Shown here one piece after another: positions 34,137 through 45,987 of a stretch of DNA of 64,000 nucleotides. The notes beneath the pieces are model-generated. The model did no database searches, was not told the origin of the DNA, and saw only the letters and a list, made by a program, of their open reading frames with translations. The DNA is taken from assembly GCA_025667525.1 (NCBI GenBank), contig CM046875.1:291009147-291073146 (forward strand). Direction: 5' to 3'. Origin of the DNA: Glebionis coronaria. Its lineage: Eukaryota > Streptophyta > Magnoliopsida > Asterales > Asteraceae. Positions within the stretch are counted from its first letter, which is position 1. Each line of letters begins with the position of its first letter. The translations under genes were made by a program, and so were the position numbers.

Positions 34137-34498
34137 TGTTAGAAGTAATTAAAGTGATGGTCATATAATATATCGTTGCGAAGCTCGTGAAAAATGTCAT
34201 TTAATGATGTCGGAGTTTTTAGTTATTATTGCTTTTGTAAAGGGATTTATTCCCGAATACACAAATGAGGAAGGCCTCCTAAACATTTGGTACTTAGTAT
34301 AAAAGGCCTCCTAAGCCGCATTTGTGTGGGTGTGTTCTCCATTCCATAGTTTGTAGACAAAGAAACATATGTGTTTCTCTCACTAGGAATTCATAACTTT
34401 GTTTTACTCTTTTCCCTCATCTAATCTTATCTTTCTTTTTTGGTTTAATATTCATATTTATTTCTATATCCTATATGGTCGTGTGAATCATTCCTACA
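34137..34498 (+). repeat. Copia 5' LTR (362 bp)
   Basis: TGTTAGAAG to CTACA. It contains a TATA box (TATAAAAGG, 34298-34306). Confidence 0.92.
34265..34330 (+). promoter_or_regulatory. Copia core promoter in a repeat-flanked module
   Basis: TATAAAAGG (34298-34306) lies between two direct copies of AGGCCTCCTAA (34272-34282, 34304-34314), the second overlapping the box. CACAAATGAGG upstream and a CATTTGTG end downstream form inverted arms. In the 3' LTR these arms are perfect over 11 bp (45744-45754, 45800-45810). Confidence 0.6.
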
Positions 34499-34500
34499 AA

Positions 34501-34508
34501 TGGTATCA
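34501..34508 (+). promoter_or_regulatory. Copia primer-binding site (short)
   Basis: TGGTATCA two bases after the LTR matches the start of the tRNA-iMet-type site, but the next bases (TTCGCC) depart from the usual GAGC. The functional match may be short or decayed. Confidence 0.55.
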
Positions 34509-34975
34509 TTCGCCAAGGGATTCGTGGATAGCTCTTTGGTGTTGTCCGTGATTTTTTTCTTGACATCCGTGTCTTTTTGATCAATTTTTTTGTGTTTTTA
34601 GTGTTCTTTAACTCGATACCTTATTTATTGTTGTATTAGTGATTTGGGTATCTTGGTTTCGGTTAAAACACAAATCTTTTGGCTCAAAAGTTAAGAACTT
34701 TCTTGCTTCATCTTTGCGAAATTCACTGCCATTGATTCCATCGGAAAGTACAAGTAAGTACGGTTTGATCGCAATAACCCAAGGGTTTTACTTTGCGATC
34801 ACAAGGATTCAGACACCTTATTCCGACGTTAGTTTTGATCGCTCATTGCGATCGAGGATTGCGACGGTTTTTAAGGGTTATTGCGACGTTACTCTAACCA
34901 AATATTTTTAGCCATATTGCGATTAGGATTCCGATAGTATCACATTACGATACTTATTGGATTCCGACAGATCCT

Positions 34976-35133
34976 CCATTCCGATAGAAGCTCATTCAGA
35001 TAGAAGGACATTCCAATAGAAGGACATTCCCATAGAAGGACATTCCGGTAGAAGGACATTCTGATAGAAGGACATTCCGATAGAAGGACATTTCGATAGA
35101 AGGACATTCCGATAGAAGGACATTCCGATAGAA
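34976..35133 (+). repeat. 16-bp minisatellite in copia leader
   Basis: About ten units of CATTCCGATAGAAGGA with one or two changes each. Upstream (34760-34975) looser ATTGCGAT/ATTCCGAT words continue the theme. It lies in the untranslated leader before gag. The antisense open frame through it is a repeat artefact. Confidence 0.85.
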
Positions 35134-35515
35134 GGGGTATTCTGACAGATCCACATTCCGATAGAATATTCCGATGGGCATTCCGATGGAAATTTTGTTT
35201 GAGTAATTTTTAGACTTATCCACCAGTAGACTAGTCCCGGCGCATAGTTTACACGAAGATTAAAAAAAAAGAGTTAAAATTTTTTAGGTCAAGTGAAATC
35301 AAATTTTTCCCTACTAGTTTTTGGCTATTTCTAACTCAATTTCAAAATTTGGCGATACAAAATTTTTCAGCTTACCGTTTTGTCGGACTGAGGAATTTAT
35401 TGTCGGACTGAAAAAAAAATAAAAAAAATAAAAAAAAATCAGAAGTTTCGGAATTTCAACAACAACACACGCTTTCTTCGAACTGAGATCCTGTTTTTTT
35501 CACACGACTTCTACG

Positions 35516-36884
35516 ATGACGTCTCAACAAGATATTTATGCTGCGGGTACTGAGAGTTGTCCACCGATGCTTACCAAGGAGAACTACACTACATGGGCTA
35601 GTCGTCTCCTTCGTTATGCAAAATGTAAACCTTTGGGAAAGTTGATTGTTAACTCGATTCAAAAGGGTCCGTATGTTAGAAGAACAATTATTGTGCCTGG
35701 CGACCCTACGAATGCTAACCCAGTGGCTGACTCTAGTCATGAGCAAACGGATGAAGAATTAACTGAAGCTGAATCTAAACAACTCGACGCTGATGATCAA
35801 GCAATTCAAGTCATTCTAATGGGACTTCCTGAAGATGTTTATGTTGTTGTCGATAGTTGTGAAACCGCACACGAGATGTGGCTCAAGATTCAGAAAATGA
35901 TGAAGGGTAGTGAAATCGGTTTACAAGAAAAGGAAACTAAGTTGCTTCGTGAATGGGAGAAATTTACGTCTACTGAAGGGGAACAAATTGAACCTTATTA
36001 TCATCGGTTTTCAATCCTCATGAACCATCTTAGAAGAAACAAACATGAACCAGCACAAATTGCTGCCAACATCAAATTCCTTGATAATCTTCCTTCTGAA
36101 TGGTCACGATATGTCACTCTTGTCAATCAAACTAAGGATCTTCATGTCGTGGACTACACTCAAGTATATGACTATTTGAAGATGAATCAAGATGAAGCCA
36201 ACGAAGTTAGGGCAGAAAGACCTGCCAAGACACAAGACCCATTGGCTTTTATGGTGAACTCTCCATCATCTATGTCATATCCCATGGTACCCTACCATCA
36301 ACCCTCATCAAGTAACTTCATGCCACAACAACAACAACAACAATTCAATGCTTATGGATATCAACCTCCTACTGCTATGAATTACTTACAACAACCCATT
36401 GCCTGTTTTGATGACATCACCGATCCTACTCATGCTATTATACTGGTCTTTCCCTACTTGCAAAGGCATTCAAATCCACCATTAACCCCACTAACAACAA
36501 TCAGAGAATCTCATCGAACACTAGAAATAGGCATATTACTCAACCTTTCATGAATGCGAATCAAGATCGCCAATTGGTAGTTGCTGGGAACACAGGGACA
36601 CAATATGGTCAGAATACTGGGCAGACGGTTGGGAATGCAGGAAATCAGTATGGACAAATCCGTGGTCTAAATTTGAATGTTCCAAATGCGGGTAATCAGA
36701 ATGGGTTAATAGTTGTGCCAGCGGTTGGTAATCAGATGGGAAACATTGTGGCTGCAAGGGCTGAGAATACTGTTATGGAAATGGAAACAACAATCGTCAG
36801 GTTCAGTGCTACAACTACAGGGGATTTGGTCATTATGCTCGAGATTGCACAGCCAAAAAGAAGAGGGATGTTGCTTATCTTTAG
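35516..36884 (+). pseudogene. gag: Copia gag (UBN2-type, broken)
   Basis: ATG at 35516 (MTSQQDIYAAG). It carries a retrotransposon Gag domain of the copia type (TWASRLLRY, AIQVILMGLPEDVY, AHEMWLKIQKMMKG, FLDNLPSEWSRYV) over about residues 20-230, then a Gln/Asn-rich linker. Frameshifts near 36460 and 36785 precede the zinc knuckle at 36807-36848. There the second cysteine is tyrosine (CYNYRGFGHYARDC instead of CX2C). Beyond it CAG has become TAG at 36882-36884. Gag would package element RNA; this one is inactive. Confidence 0.85.
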
Positions 36885-39658
36885 ACTCAGCTTCTCATAG
36901 CACAAAAGGAAGAGGCAGGGATTCCACTTCAAGCTGAGGAATTTGATCTTATGGCTTCTGCAGCAGAATATGACGAGGAAGAAGAGGTGAATGGCAACTA
37001 CATCTTGATGGCAAACTTACAGCAAGCATCTACCTCAGGAATGCATGATGATACTGTTCCCGTTTATGATTCAGACGGTCCCTCTGAGGTACATCCACGT
37101 TTTGATGATAATGATATATATAGTACGTCTAATCAGGAGGAGGAGTATACTGAGATGCTTGAGCCCTATATTGAGACACACGGGGATCAAACGAATAATA
37201 GTAATATTAGTTTGAATGAGCCCAGTGTGGACCTTAGTGTGGATCAAGTTGCCCAGCCTACAAACCTTCCTGATGCGGCACATGCGTATTATAAATCTCT
37301 ATTTGATAAGCTTGCTAAGGATGTTGACCATGCTACGGTGGTTAATAATAAGTTTAGAGAAACTAATGCCAAATTGACCACTGAGCTTGCGGGATATAAG
37401 GAACGGGAGAAAAGTTTTGAAATTCATCAGGCTAAAATTAAAGAACTTGAACAAGCTCATGCTACATCTGTTTATCAAGAAAAATACACAACTAATAAAT
37501 TAAATGCCTTACACTTATGTAGTGCTAAAAAGATAAGCGAATTGAATGATGAAATCACTTCTCTTAATAAACAGCTTTCAACTGAAAAATCTACTATTTT
37601 GGATTTAAAAGAAGAATGAAAGAAGCTGAAATATGATTTCAAAATTCGAGAAGATGGGCTTCTTGAGGATATTTGCAAAGCTCAGGATATGATTAGAGAA
37701 TAATACAACCTCTTAATAAAACACGGCCAAACTATGCAGATAATACATATGCTCGCACCAAAAGTGAATGAAATAAATTACACTCGATACAAATTCGCTT
37801 TAGGTTGTCCTCTTCCCCCTAACCCTGGATATCTTAAGCAAGTTCAGGCCACTAATGAAATCTTATATAACGGTAGTGTGCTCTTATCTGATGAGCATGA
37901 TCCTCCTAGTGTGCATGATTCCAAGGAAACTACTGATCTTGCAGTAGAGACTCGTTTAAGAATGAAAAAGCTTGATAGATAAGTGACACCCGTTTATTAC
38001 CCAAAAATTAATCCTCCAACTGTTTTTTGTTCGGTCTAAAATGAGTACTGAAATGCCTTTGCTCCCAAGTGAGGAATTGACTGATGACCCTCCTAAACCG
38101 AGTATCACACGCCGATTTCTAAACGAGCTTAAAGATAACTTTGTCATTCTTAAACGTGTTGTTAATTCCAAAATCACTGGAGGAAATTTTACATCACCTG
38201 TTCAGATTGAGGTTCAGAAAATTCTTCAAAACGATATTAATCCGATTATTAATCAAGTTGATGCTCGGTTAGGAAATTTGGAAAACGCTTTTCTAAAAGA
38301 ATTTGCCAACTTTGTTGAAGACTTTAAATCTTTGGCGAAGGAAGATGATGAATCTTTTGATAAAATCAAAGTTTTGGAAAACGATCTTGAACGCCTCTCT
38401 AAAGCAAGTGACTGTATTGATAGTAGCCCAGTTGAGTTAGGTACCTCTGTTTTGGATAATGAAAACCTTTAAACTGAGCTTGATCTTATGAAAGGAAAAT
38501 GGAATCTTATGTCATTAAAAAGGATAAAGAATTCACCGATCTTTGGAATAAATTTGTCAAAAAATGTGATGAATGCAAATATGACAAGATTTCGTATGAA
38601 AAAGCTTACAATGAAATACAACAAACTATCGCACAGTTGCAGGCTCAGTTAGGAGGGGTTATGGAAACGAATTTAGCCTCTTCAGGGTTAGAGAGTGCTA
38701 GTGATGGTAATGTTCAGAAGCTTAAGGCTAAGATTACAAACTTAGAATATGTTGTTGTTTCATATAAGCGGGTTGTTGAACAAAGTAAGTCTGTCTATCA
38801 GAAACTTATTGATAAAATCTGTGAGAACTGTAAGTTAAAGGCCTTGTTAAAAGATAAGACTTCTGAACCTAGTTCGATTGTGGATACGATGATCCAGAAA
38901 CCAGCAACCTCGGGACCCACTCGTATTGCTGTGACACCTTTTCCCAAGGTTGCTGGAACGAAAACTGCTGTGATTGCCCAGGAATGTTTCGTGTTAGTTC
39001 TCCCTCTGTGCCTAGCAAACAACGTAAAGCAAGCGTTAGGACAAAACCGATCACTATAACTCAACCACGAGTTATTGATTTAAAAAGTGCTAATTCTAAT
39101 AGACGCGTGTCTTCTTCTACAAGAATAAACAACTATACTAAGAGCAGAAGGCCACAGCCTACGAGCAATACACGGAATGATAGGGTCCCTTTTGCCTCTA
39201 GAAGTAGTCGCCCCAAGATCAATAATGTGGAAGTAGAAGAACATCCTAGGAATTTGCCGCTTTTTAATCATAATCAGAAACCTAATTCATCTGAATGTAA
39301 TGACTTTAAGCTTACTATTCGGAATGAAAAATCTGAAGTTATTTGTGCTAAATGTAATAAATGTTTCTTTACTTTTAGTCATGATGCTTGTGGTTTGACT
39401 ATGAATGGTTTGAATTATGGTGGTTACACTCGAATTGACAAGTTGTCAGTCTGTGAACAACAACGCACTCCTAAGGCTAAGGTGTATGTTCCAAAAAGTA
39501 CGCATGTAGGGTCCACAGAAAGTCTTGCTAAGCCTAGTAGCCCTAGATTCACCTCTAAATGGTTGCCTACTGGTAGAAATTTTGACTGTAGTGGCCAAAT
39601 TATCGACACTAGTAGATCTCATACCGACATTGAAACATCGGTATGTGATACGGCTTAA
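36885..39658 (+). pseudogene. Copia Gag-pol linker with coiled-coil stretches (broken)
   Basis: This long region between the knuckle and protease is made of charged helical segments (ELNDEITSLNKQLSTEKSTILDLKEE; LGNLENAFLKEFANFVEDF; EKAYNEIQQTIAQLQAQLG). It then has a basic Arg/Ser-rich stretch and a CAKCNKCFFTFSHDAC cysteine cluster at about 39350-39390, ending in WLPTGRNF. In-frame stops occur at 37617, 37701, 37980 and 39656. Frameshifts fall near 38000, 38480 and 39000. Related Asteraceae copia polyproteins carry the same extended linker. Its function is not known to me; oligomerisation of Gag is plausible. Confidence 0.7.
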
Positions 39659-42600
39659 TTTTCATCTAACCCTACAGGAAACTATTTCATCAGTTGCCAA
39701 AATATTTTCTTCTCTTATCATTGGCAGGCTGTTGAAATTTGTCTCTGGTGCGTGGACTCGGGCTGTTCCAAACATATGAATGGGAATCGAAGCCTTCTCA
39801 GGAACTTTGTATGGCGTTTCATGGGAACTGTTCGATTTGGAAATGATCATGTTACAGCAATTCTAGGCTATGGTGATCTTCATTGGGGAAATATAATCAT
39901 CACCAGAGTCTCTTTTGTTGATGGCTTGGGACACAATTTGTTCTCGGTTGGGCAATTTTGTGATTCAGACTTGGAGGTTTCTTTCAGAAGTCATACATGT
40001 TTTGTAAGAGATCTTGAAGGAACTGATTTGTTGAAAGGAAATCGTACCACCAACCTTTACACCATTGATCTTTTTCAAATGTCTGCTGCCTCTCCAATTT
40101 GTCTCATGGCCCGGGCCACTTCAACAAAGTCATGGTTATGGCATCAAAGGTTATCTCATCTCAATTTCGATGCCATCACCCAACTTGCGAAAGATGATCT
40201 TGTTACCGGTCTTCCAAAGTTCAAATATACAAAAGACCATCTTTGTCCTTCATGTGAGCAAGGTAAAAGTAAGAAGAAACCTCACAAACCCAAACCTGAT
40301 CCCAACTCAACGAATAGGTTACATCTCCTACATATGGATTTGTGTGGCCCAATGAGAATCAAAAGCATTAATGGAATGCGGTATGTCCTAGTAATTGTGG
40401 ATGATTATTCTCGTTACACATGGGTTCATTTTCTTGCATCAAAAGATGAAGCCCCTGATGTAAATATTAACTTCTTGAAGAAAACATCGGTACTACTGCA
40501 AGCCCCTGTCATTATTATGAGAACGGATAACGAAACAGAATTCACCAATCTGAAATTGAAAGCTTATTTTGACGAAGTTGGGATTTCTCATCAAACTTCG
40601 GCTGTAAGAACTCCTGAGCAGAATGGAGTTGTGAAACGGAGGAATCGTACGTTAGTTGAAGCTGCTCGGACGATGCTTCTCTCCTCCAGTGCACCGTTAT
40701 TTCTTTGGGCTGACGCTATAGCAACTGCATGTTATACTCAAAACCGCTCCATTATTCAAACCCGTTTCAACAAAACACCTTATGAGATCATTAATGGAAG
40801 AAAACCGGATATCTTATTTTTACATGTCTTCGGTGCATTATGTTATCCCAAGAATGATCGTGAAGATATCGGTAAACTTGAACCTAAAGGTGATATTGGC
40901 TTTTTCATTGGTTATTCTTCAACTGCTTGTGCTTACAGGGTTTATAATCGAAGGACAAGAAAGGTAATGGAGACTATGAACGTTACCTTTGATGAACTCT
41001 CGGGTATGGCCTCTCAGCATAGAAGTTCACATCCCGAGCTTCAAGGTCAGACTTCTGGACACCTAAGTTCAGGACTCGCGCTTCAATTTGCACCGTCAGC
41101 AATCTCATCGTTACAACCATCGGAACGTGACTTGGAAGTTTTATTTGGGCCAATTTATGATGAATATATAGAGGGTCCTTCATCATTTGGTGTTCCTCAA
41201 AATGCCCCGGCTGCACCTGCTACGGTAGTTCAAGAACCTCCGACTGCATCTACACCAACGGCATCTACTTCTGCACCATCTACGTCAACCTCAACCATAT
41301 TGACTCCAAACATTCCAACCACTTCTCCGACTGTTGACGCAACTCAACAACATTCTCAGCAAATTCCTACTCATTTTCATCTTCAGAATGAAATAGTTGC
41401 TGAAAATGCAAACAATGTGATGCTCAACGAACACGAGTTTGTTAATCTATTTGCGACTTCCACAAGTTCTACTCAGCCTTCAACACCATATGTGGATCCG
41501 TCGAGCTCGCATCAAGTTTCTCATACACTTCCACATGAACACAAATGGACTAAGAATCATCCTTTGGTTCAAGTGATCGGCGATCTCTCACGACCAGTCT
41601 CAACACGAAATCAGCTGCGTACCGACGGTGATATGTGTATCTATGCACTATCAATCAACACAATGGAACCAGCAAGTGTGAAAGAAGCAATGACCGATGC
41701 ATCATGGATTGAGTCTATGCAAGAAGAACTCAATCAGTTCATCAGGCTTGATGTATGGGAGCTAGTACCTCGACCAGACAATATCGATCCCCTTAATCTG
41801 AAATGGTTATTCAAAAACAAGATGGATGAGGAGCAAACGGTCATTAGGAACAAGACTCAGTTAGTCGTGAGAGGTTATAAACAACAGGAGGGAATTGATT
41901 TCGTAGAATCCTTCGCCCCGGTTGGTCGAATGGAAGCTATTAGGATTTTCTTGGCATACGCGGCACACAAATCATTCATTGTGTATCAAATGGACGTGAA
42001 GACGGCTTTCTTGCATGGGCCGTTAAAAGAAGATGTGTATGTATGTCAACCTGAAGGTTTCATCAATACCGAACATCCAAGCCATGTCTAAAAGTTGAAA
42101 AAGGCAATTTATGGTTTGAAACAAGCACCGAGGGCATGGTACGACGAATTATCATCATCTCTTCTACAAAATCACTTCAGCAAAGGAACCATTGATCCAA
42201 CGTTGTTTATCAAGCACTACGGAGATGACATCTTGGTGGCTCAGATCTATGTAGATGATATTATATTTGGTTCTACTAACCCAAAATATTCCATATTATT
42301 TGCCGACCTTATGAAAAGTCGATTCGAAATGTCCATGATGGGGAAATGACGTTCTTTCTTGGTCTCCAAGTTCACCAATCCCCCCGTGGTATTTTCATAA
42401 ATCAGTCCAAGTATGTGCTTGAGATTCTAACGAAATTTGGCATGGAAAACTGTGATCCTATTGGTACTCCAATAGACACTAAACACAAGCTTGATTTGGA
42501 TAAGAAAAGGGACATTTGTAGATGCTACAAAATACCGAAGCATGATCGGGTCCTTTATGTACTTAACCTCAAGCAGACCGGACATTGTGCATGCTACTTG

Positions 42601-43225
42601 TTTATGTGCTCGGTACCAGGCAAAGCCAACCGAGAAGCACCTCAAGGAGGTTAAAAGGATCTTTCGTTATCTCCAGGGAGCCATTAACATGGGTCTCTGG
42701 TATACGAAGGATTCTGGTTTTAATCTCACTGGTTTTTCAGATGCCGACCATGCAGGGTGTCATGATACATTCAAGAGCACTTCCGGTGGAGCACAATTCT
42801 TAGGCGAGAAGCTAGTGAGCTGGTCATCAAGAAAACAAGACTGTACGGCGTTGTCCACCGCGGAAGCAGAGTATGTGTCTCTATCCGTGGGTAGTGCTCA
42901 AGTCCTTTGGATGAGAACACAACTCACGGATTATGGCTTTCACTTTAACAAAGTTCCTATTTATTGTGATTCACAATCAGCCATAGCCATATCCTGCAAC
43001 CCGGTCCAACACTCCAAGACCAAGCACATAGCTATCCGATTCCATTTCATAAAGGAGCATGTGGAAAGAGGAACGATCGATCTGTATTTTGTCAAGACGG
43101 ACTACCAACTAGCCGACATCTTCACCAAAGCTCTTTCTCAAGAAATATTTGAATTCTTGGTTCGTCGACTTGGTATGCGTAGTTTCACTCCAGATGAACT
43201 TGAACGTCTTGCACATTCGCAGTAA
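39659..43225 (+). pseudogene. pol: Copia pol: protease, integrase, reverse transcriptase, RNase H (broken)
   Basis: The protease motif DSGCSKHM is at 39755. The pre-integrase HHCC part follows ([19 protein letters not shown]). The integrase core has the first two acidic residues ([15 protein letters not shown]). The third D35E residue, in [11 protein letters not shown], is lysine (AAA at 40634-40636), so strand transfer should be lost. Reverse transcriptase covers about 41700-42350 with an intact YVDD at 42248-42259. RNase H keeps SDADHAG, AEAEY and CDSQSAI, and ends at TAA 43223-43225. A stop at 42089 and frameshifts near 42340 and 42505 break RT. Many changes are C-to-T or G-to-A, as in methylation-driven decay. 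Confidence 0.92.
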
Positions 43226-45608
43226 CCTTGTATATATATCTATCAGAAAATCAAAATACAAAAGTATAAAACCTATAAAAACAAAATAAAAAAATGAGAA
43301 AACCTTTCAAAAATATCAAAACTATTCTTCTCTGACATGTCTCTCAACATCGATAATATGGACGCACTTAGAAATGTCGCTCAATAACGACACGGGTATG
43401 TACATAAAGTTCGAATGAGAGTTCAAATGTTTTCAAAACATGTCTTTTCTACTTTCTTCTCATAATGGCTTATAGTCACATGTTAGACTATAACCCGGGC
43501 CCCAAGGAAAGGAAAGTCTTTGACTTATCATCAACAACGAGAAATTAATTTTTCTCGGTCATGGGCTTATATCAAAACATTCAAAGTTTTAAGCTCATGA
43601 ACACAATGAAAATGTTCATTTATGTACATTATTCCTTAACAACGGGAAAGTAAGTTTTCTCGGGTTTTTGAGCACAATTTTTCAAAGTATTTCAAAACTA
43701 TGTGCTCATATACTCCCCTAATTTTAAATAGAATTTCTTTTCGAGGGGGAGTACAAACTTTCATGCAACATTATTCTCTCCATGTTTCATCACTAGTTTC
43801 ATAAAAATTTCAATGCCATGCAATTTTGAGGGGGAGAATAGTGATTAAAATGTGTTATCTTGGATAAGATCTTTGATATAAGTGCTTTCTCTTCCTAATA
43901 TGTGCAAAAACCTTTCCTTTTATGATGCACATATGTAGGGGGCGTTTTGGTGATACAAAAAACCTTCAAGGTGTAAACACTGATTTCATCAACACCTTGA
44001 TTGCTTTTTCAACAGGTTTTTCTGGTTACGATATCTATACCCTTCAACACATTAATTCAGGACGGTATTGGTGTCAAAAGGTGGTTATGTATTCGTCCTA
44101 TGATCCAACCAGAACCGGAGGGATCTTCCCAGGGACAATCCATTAGTATTTAGATGTCCTTAGGAAAGATGGAGTAGTTGAGTGTACGGGAAAAATGCCG
44201 ACTAATGACTTAAGCTAGCACTGGAACAATCACAACAAGGTGCTAGTTATGATGTCTTGGTAAGCATTGAAGGGGTTGATGAATGAAAAAGAAATGTAAG
44301 GATAAAGGGTGTAAAGAAAGAAGCCCTCCATACAACTTAGGCAGAAACCGGGTCAATACAACTATTATCAGAATCACTTTGATGATTTCTGATACTGAAG
44401 ATAAAGCATCATGGACCCAGTGATGCAATGCACAACCCTTCCCAGCCTACTCAAGCTTCGCTCAAAAGAAGTTTGTTTTATTGTCACGGAGTTCAACTCA
44501 TTTCTATCAACTTTTTCACTCCGAGAGAGTAGATATTGAAAAGGTGGCAGTCTGCTCCAGCCTCTGATCACCAAATAAACCTGCACTTATAGAGTCTAGA
44601 GACAACGAGATTCATCAAAAATCTCATTAAGACACTTATTCCATATATCAATTGTTGTTCATCATTAGAACACAAGCGATAATTTACAGATTCCTACGCT
44701 CTATCCTTGTGGTATTGCTAGAACATTTAGAGTGATACTCTCTAGTTATCACAGTGATGAATGGAAATCCTTCTAGTGTTAACATCAAACAGCACTGCGG
44801 TAGGTCATATGTACGATTCATCTTGAATTAAACATATGCTAACTGGAAAGCAATTGTGGTTTGATTCTTAATTGATTCAAACTCGTTCCAGGTCTCGACG
44901 CAATATCTTTATGATCTTGCCAGAACATTCAGAGTAATACCTTTCAGTATTTACAGTGACGAATGGAAATCCTTCTAGTGTCATCATCAAACAGCACTGC
45001 GGTAGGTAACTTGTGCGATTCTATATGAATCAAACTTGTGTCAACTGGAAAGCAACGATGGTTTGATTCTTAATTGATTCAAACTTGTTCCAGGAAATTG
45101 AATTGACGACTTAATCAGCAGAATGGAACTGCATGATTCACTCATTACTATGAATTATCTTTCGATATATTCAGGTATTGAGAACGGCTACCACAGCCGG
45201 AAACCCTGTCAAGGAAGTTCTTTGAACTTACCTAATCACAGGTACAGTATTCTTACTGTATAACGGGAAACCGGAGGAATGCAAACGGTGGCGTAACTTC
45301 AAGAGTCGTAATTCAAGATCACATGCTCAAATAAATGAAGAAAGCTCAAGAACATCTAAAGACAAAGACTTCTGCTACTCTGATGATCAAGGGAGATTGT
45401 TAACAAGCTTTCATGTCAACACAAAACATTAGTATGTAGGTAAAGACACAAGAACCCAAGCTGGCAAAGTTACAAGATCAAGTCAAGGCAAAGATCAAAG
45501 ATCCAAGATCACAAGTCATGAAAGGAACTATGAAGAAACTCTCAAGACATCGAGCTTCAAAGTCTGCAACAACAAAGAAGTGAAGTCATATATTACATGA
45601 CCACCCCT
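43226..45608 (+). other. Copia 3' non-coding region
   Basis: 2.4 kb between RNase H and the polypurine tract, unusually long for copia. It contains hairpins at 43471-43492, 43538-43557 and 43643-43662, two GAGGGGGAG tracts (43743, 43828) and a 202-bp tandem duplication. A short open frame at 43922-44146 (SSYDPTRTGGIFPG) has no family I recognise. Confidence 0.65.
44691..45094 (+). repeat. 202-bp tandem duplication
   Basis: Copy 1 (44691-44892) and copy 2 (44893-45094) share blocks such as GAATGGAAATCCTTCTAGTG and ATCAAACAGCACTGCGGTAG, and end alike at TTCCAGG. They are diverged, so the duplication is old relative to the insertion. Confidence 0.8.
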
Positions 45609-45656
45609 TAGGGGGAGATTGTTAGAAGTAATTAAAGTGATGGTCATATAATATAT
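45588..45656 (+). promoter_or_regulatory. Polypurine tract inside a stem-loop across the 3' LTR border
   Basis: The polypurine tract TAGGGGGAGAT (45609-45619) abuts the LTR. A 16-bp stem with one mismatch (45588-45603 ATATATTACATGACCA; 45641-45656 TGGTCATATAATATAT) encloses the tract and the first 21 bases of the LTR. Confidence 0.65.
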
Positions 45657-45982
45657 CGTTGTGAAGCTCGTGAAAAATGTCATTTAATGATGTCGAGAGT
45701 TTTTAGTTATTATTGCTTTTGTAACGGGATTTAGTCCCGAACACACAAATGAGGAAGGCCTCCTAAACATTTGGTACTTAGTATAAAAGGCCTCCTAAGC
45801 CTCATTTGTGTGGGTGTGTTTTCCATTCCATAGTTTGTAGAGAAAGAAACATACGTGTTTCTCTCACTAGGAATTAACAACTTTGTTTTTCTCTTTTCCC
45901 TCATCTAATCTAAACTTTCTTTTTTGGTTTAATCTTCATCTTCATTTCTATATCCTATATAGTCGTGTGAATCATTACTACA
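45620..45982 (+). repeat. Copia 3' LTR (363 bp)
   Basis: TGTTAGAAG to CTACA; TATA box at 45782-45790; followed by the AGAAC duplication. Confidence 0.92.
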
Positions 45983-45987
45983 AGAAC

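Larger units (their letters stand above)
34137..45982 (+). mobile_element. Complete but decayed Ty1/copia retrotransposon
   Basis: 5' LTR 34137-34498, gag, a long linker, protease, integrase, reverse transcriptase and RNase H (to 43225), a 2.4-kb 3' non-coding region, a polypurine tract, and 3' LTR 45620-45982. It is flanked by AGAAC on both sides (34132-34136, 45983-45987). The integrase-before-RT order makes it copia. The two LTRs differ at about 20 of 362 positions by my count. The polyprotein has at least six stops and several frameshifts, so it is immobile alone. The Gag-linker-pol layout resembles a copia group abundant in Asteraceae; I do not assign a clade. Confidence 0.93.

Noticed and set aside
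34976..35133. Regular short repeats that could suggest a CRISPR array
   Set aside because: Units are directly tandem with no spacers, inside a plant copia leader.
34996..35223. Minus-strand frame with repeated YRNVLLSECPS segments
   Set aside because: Antisense reading of the 16-bp minisatellite; the repeated peptide follows from the DNA repeat.
43922..44146. Possible small gene in the copia 3' region (SSYDPTRTGGIFPG)
   Set aside because: Not a recognised family, within a structured non-coding region, no conservation evidence available.
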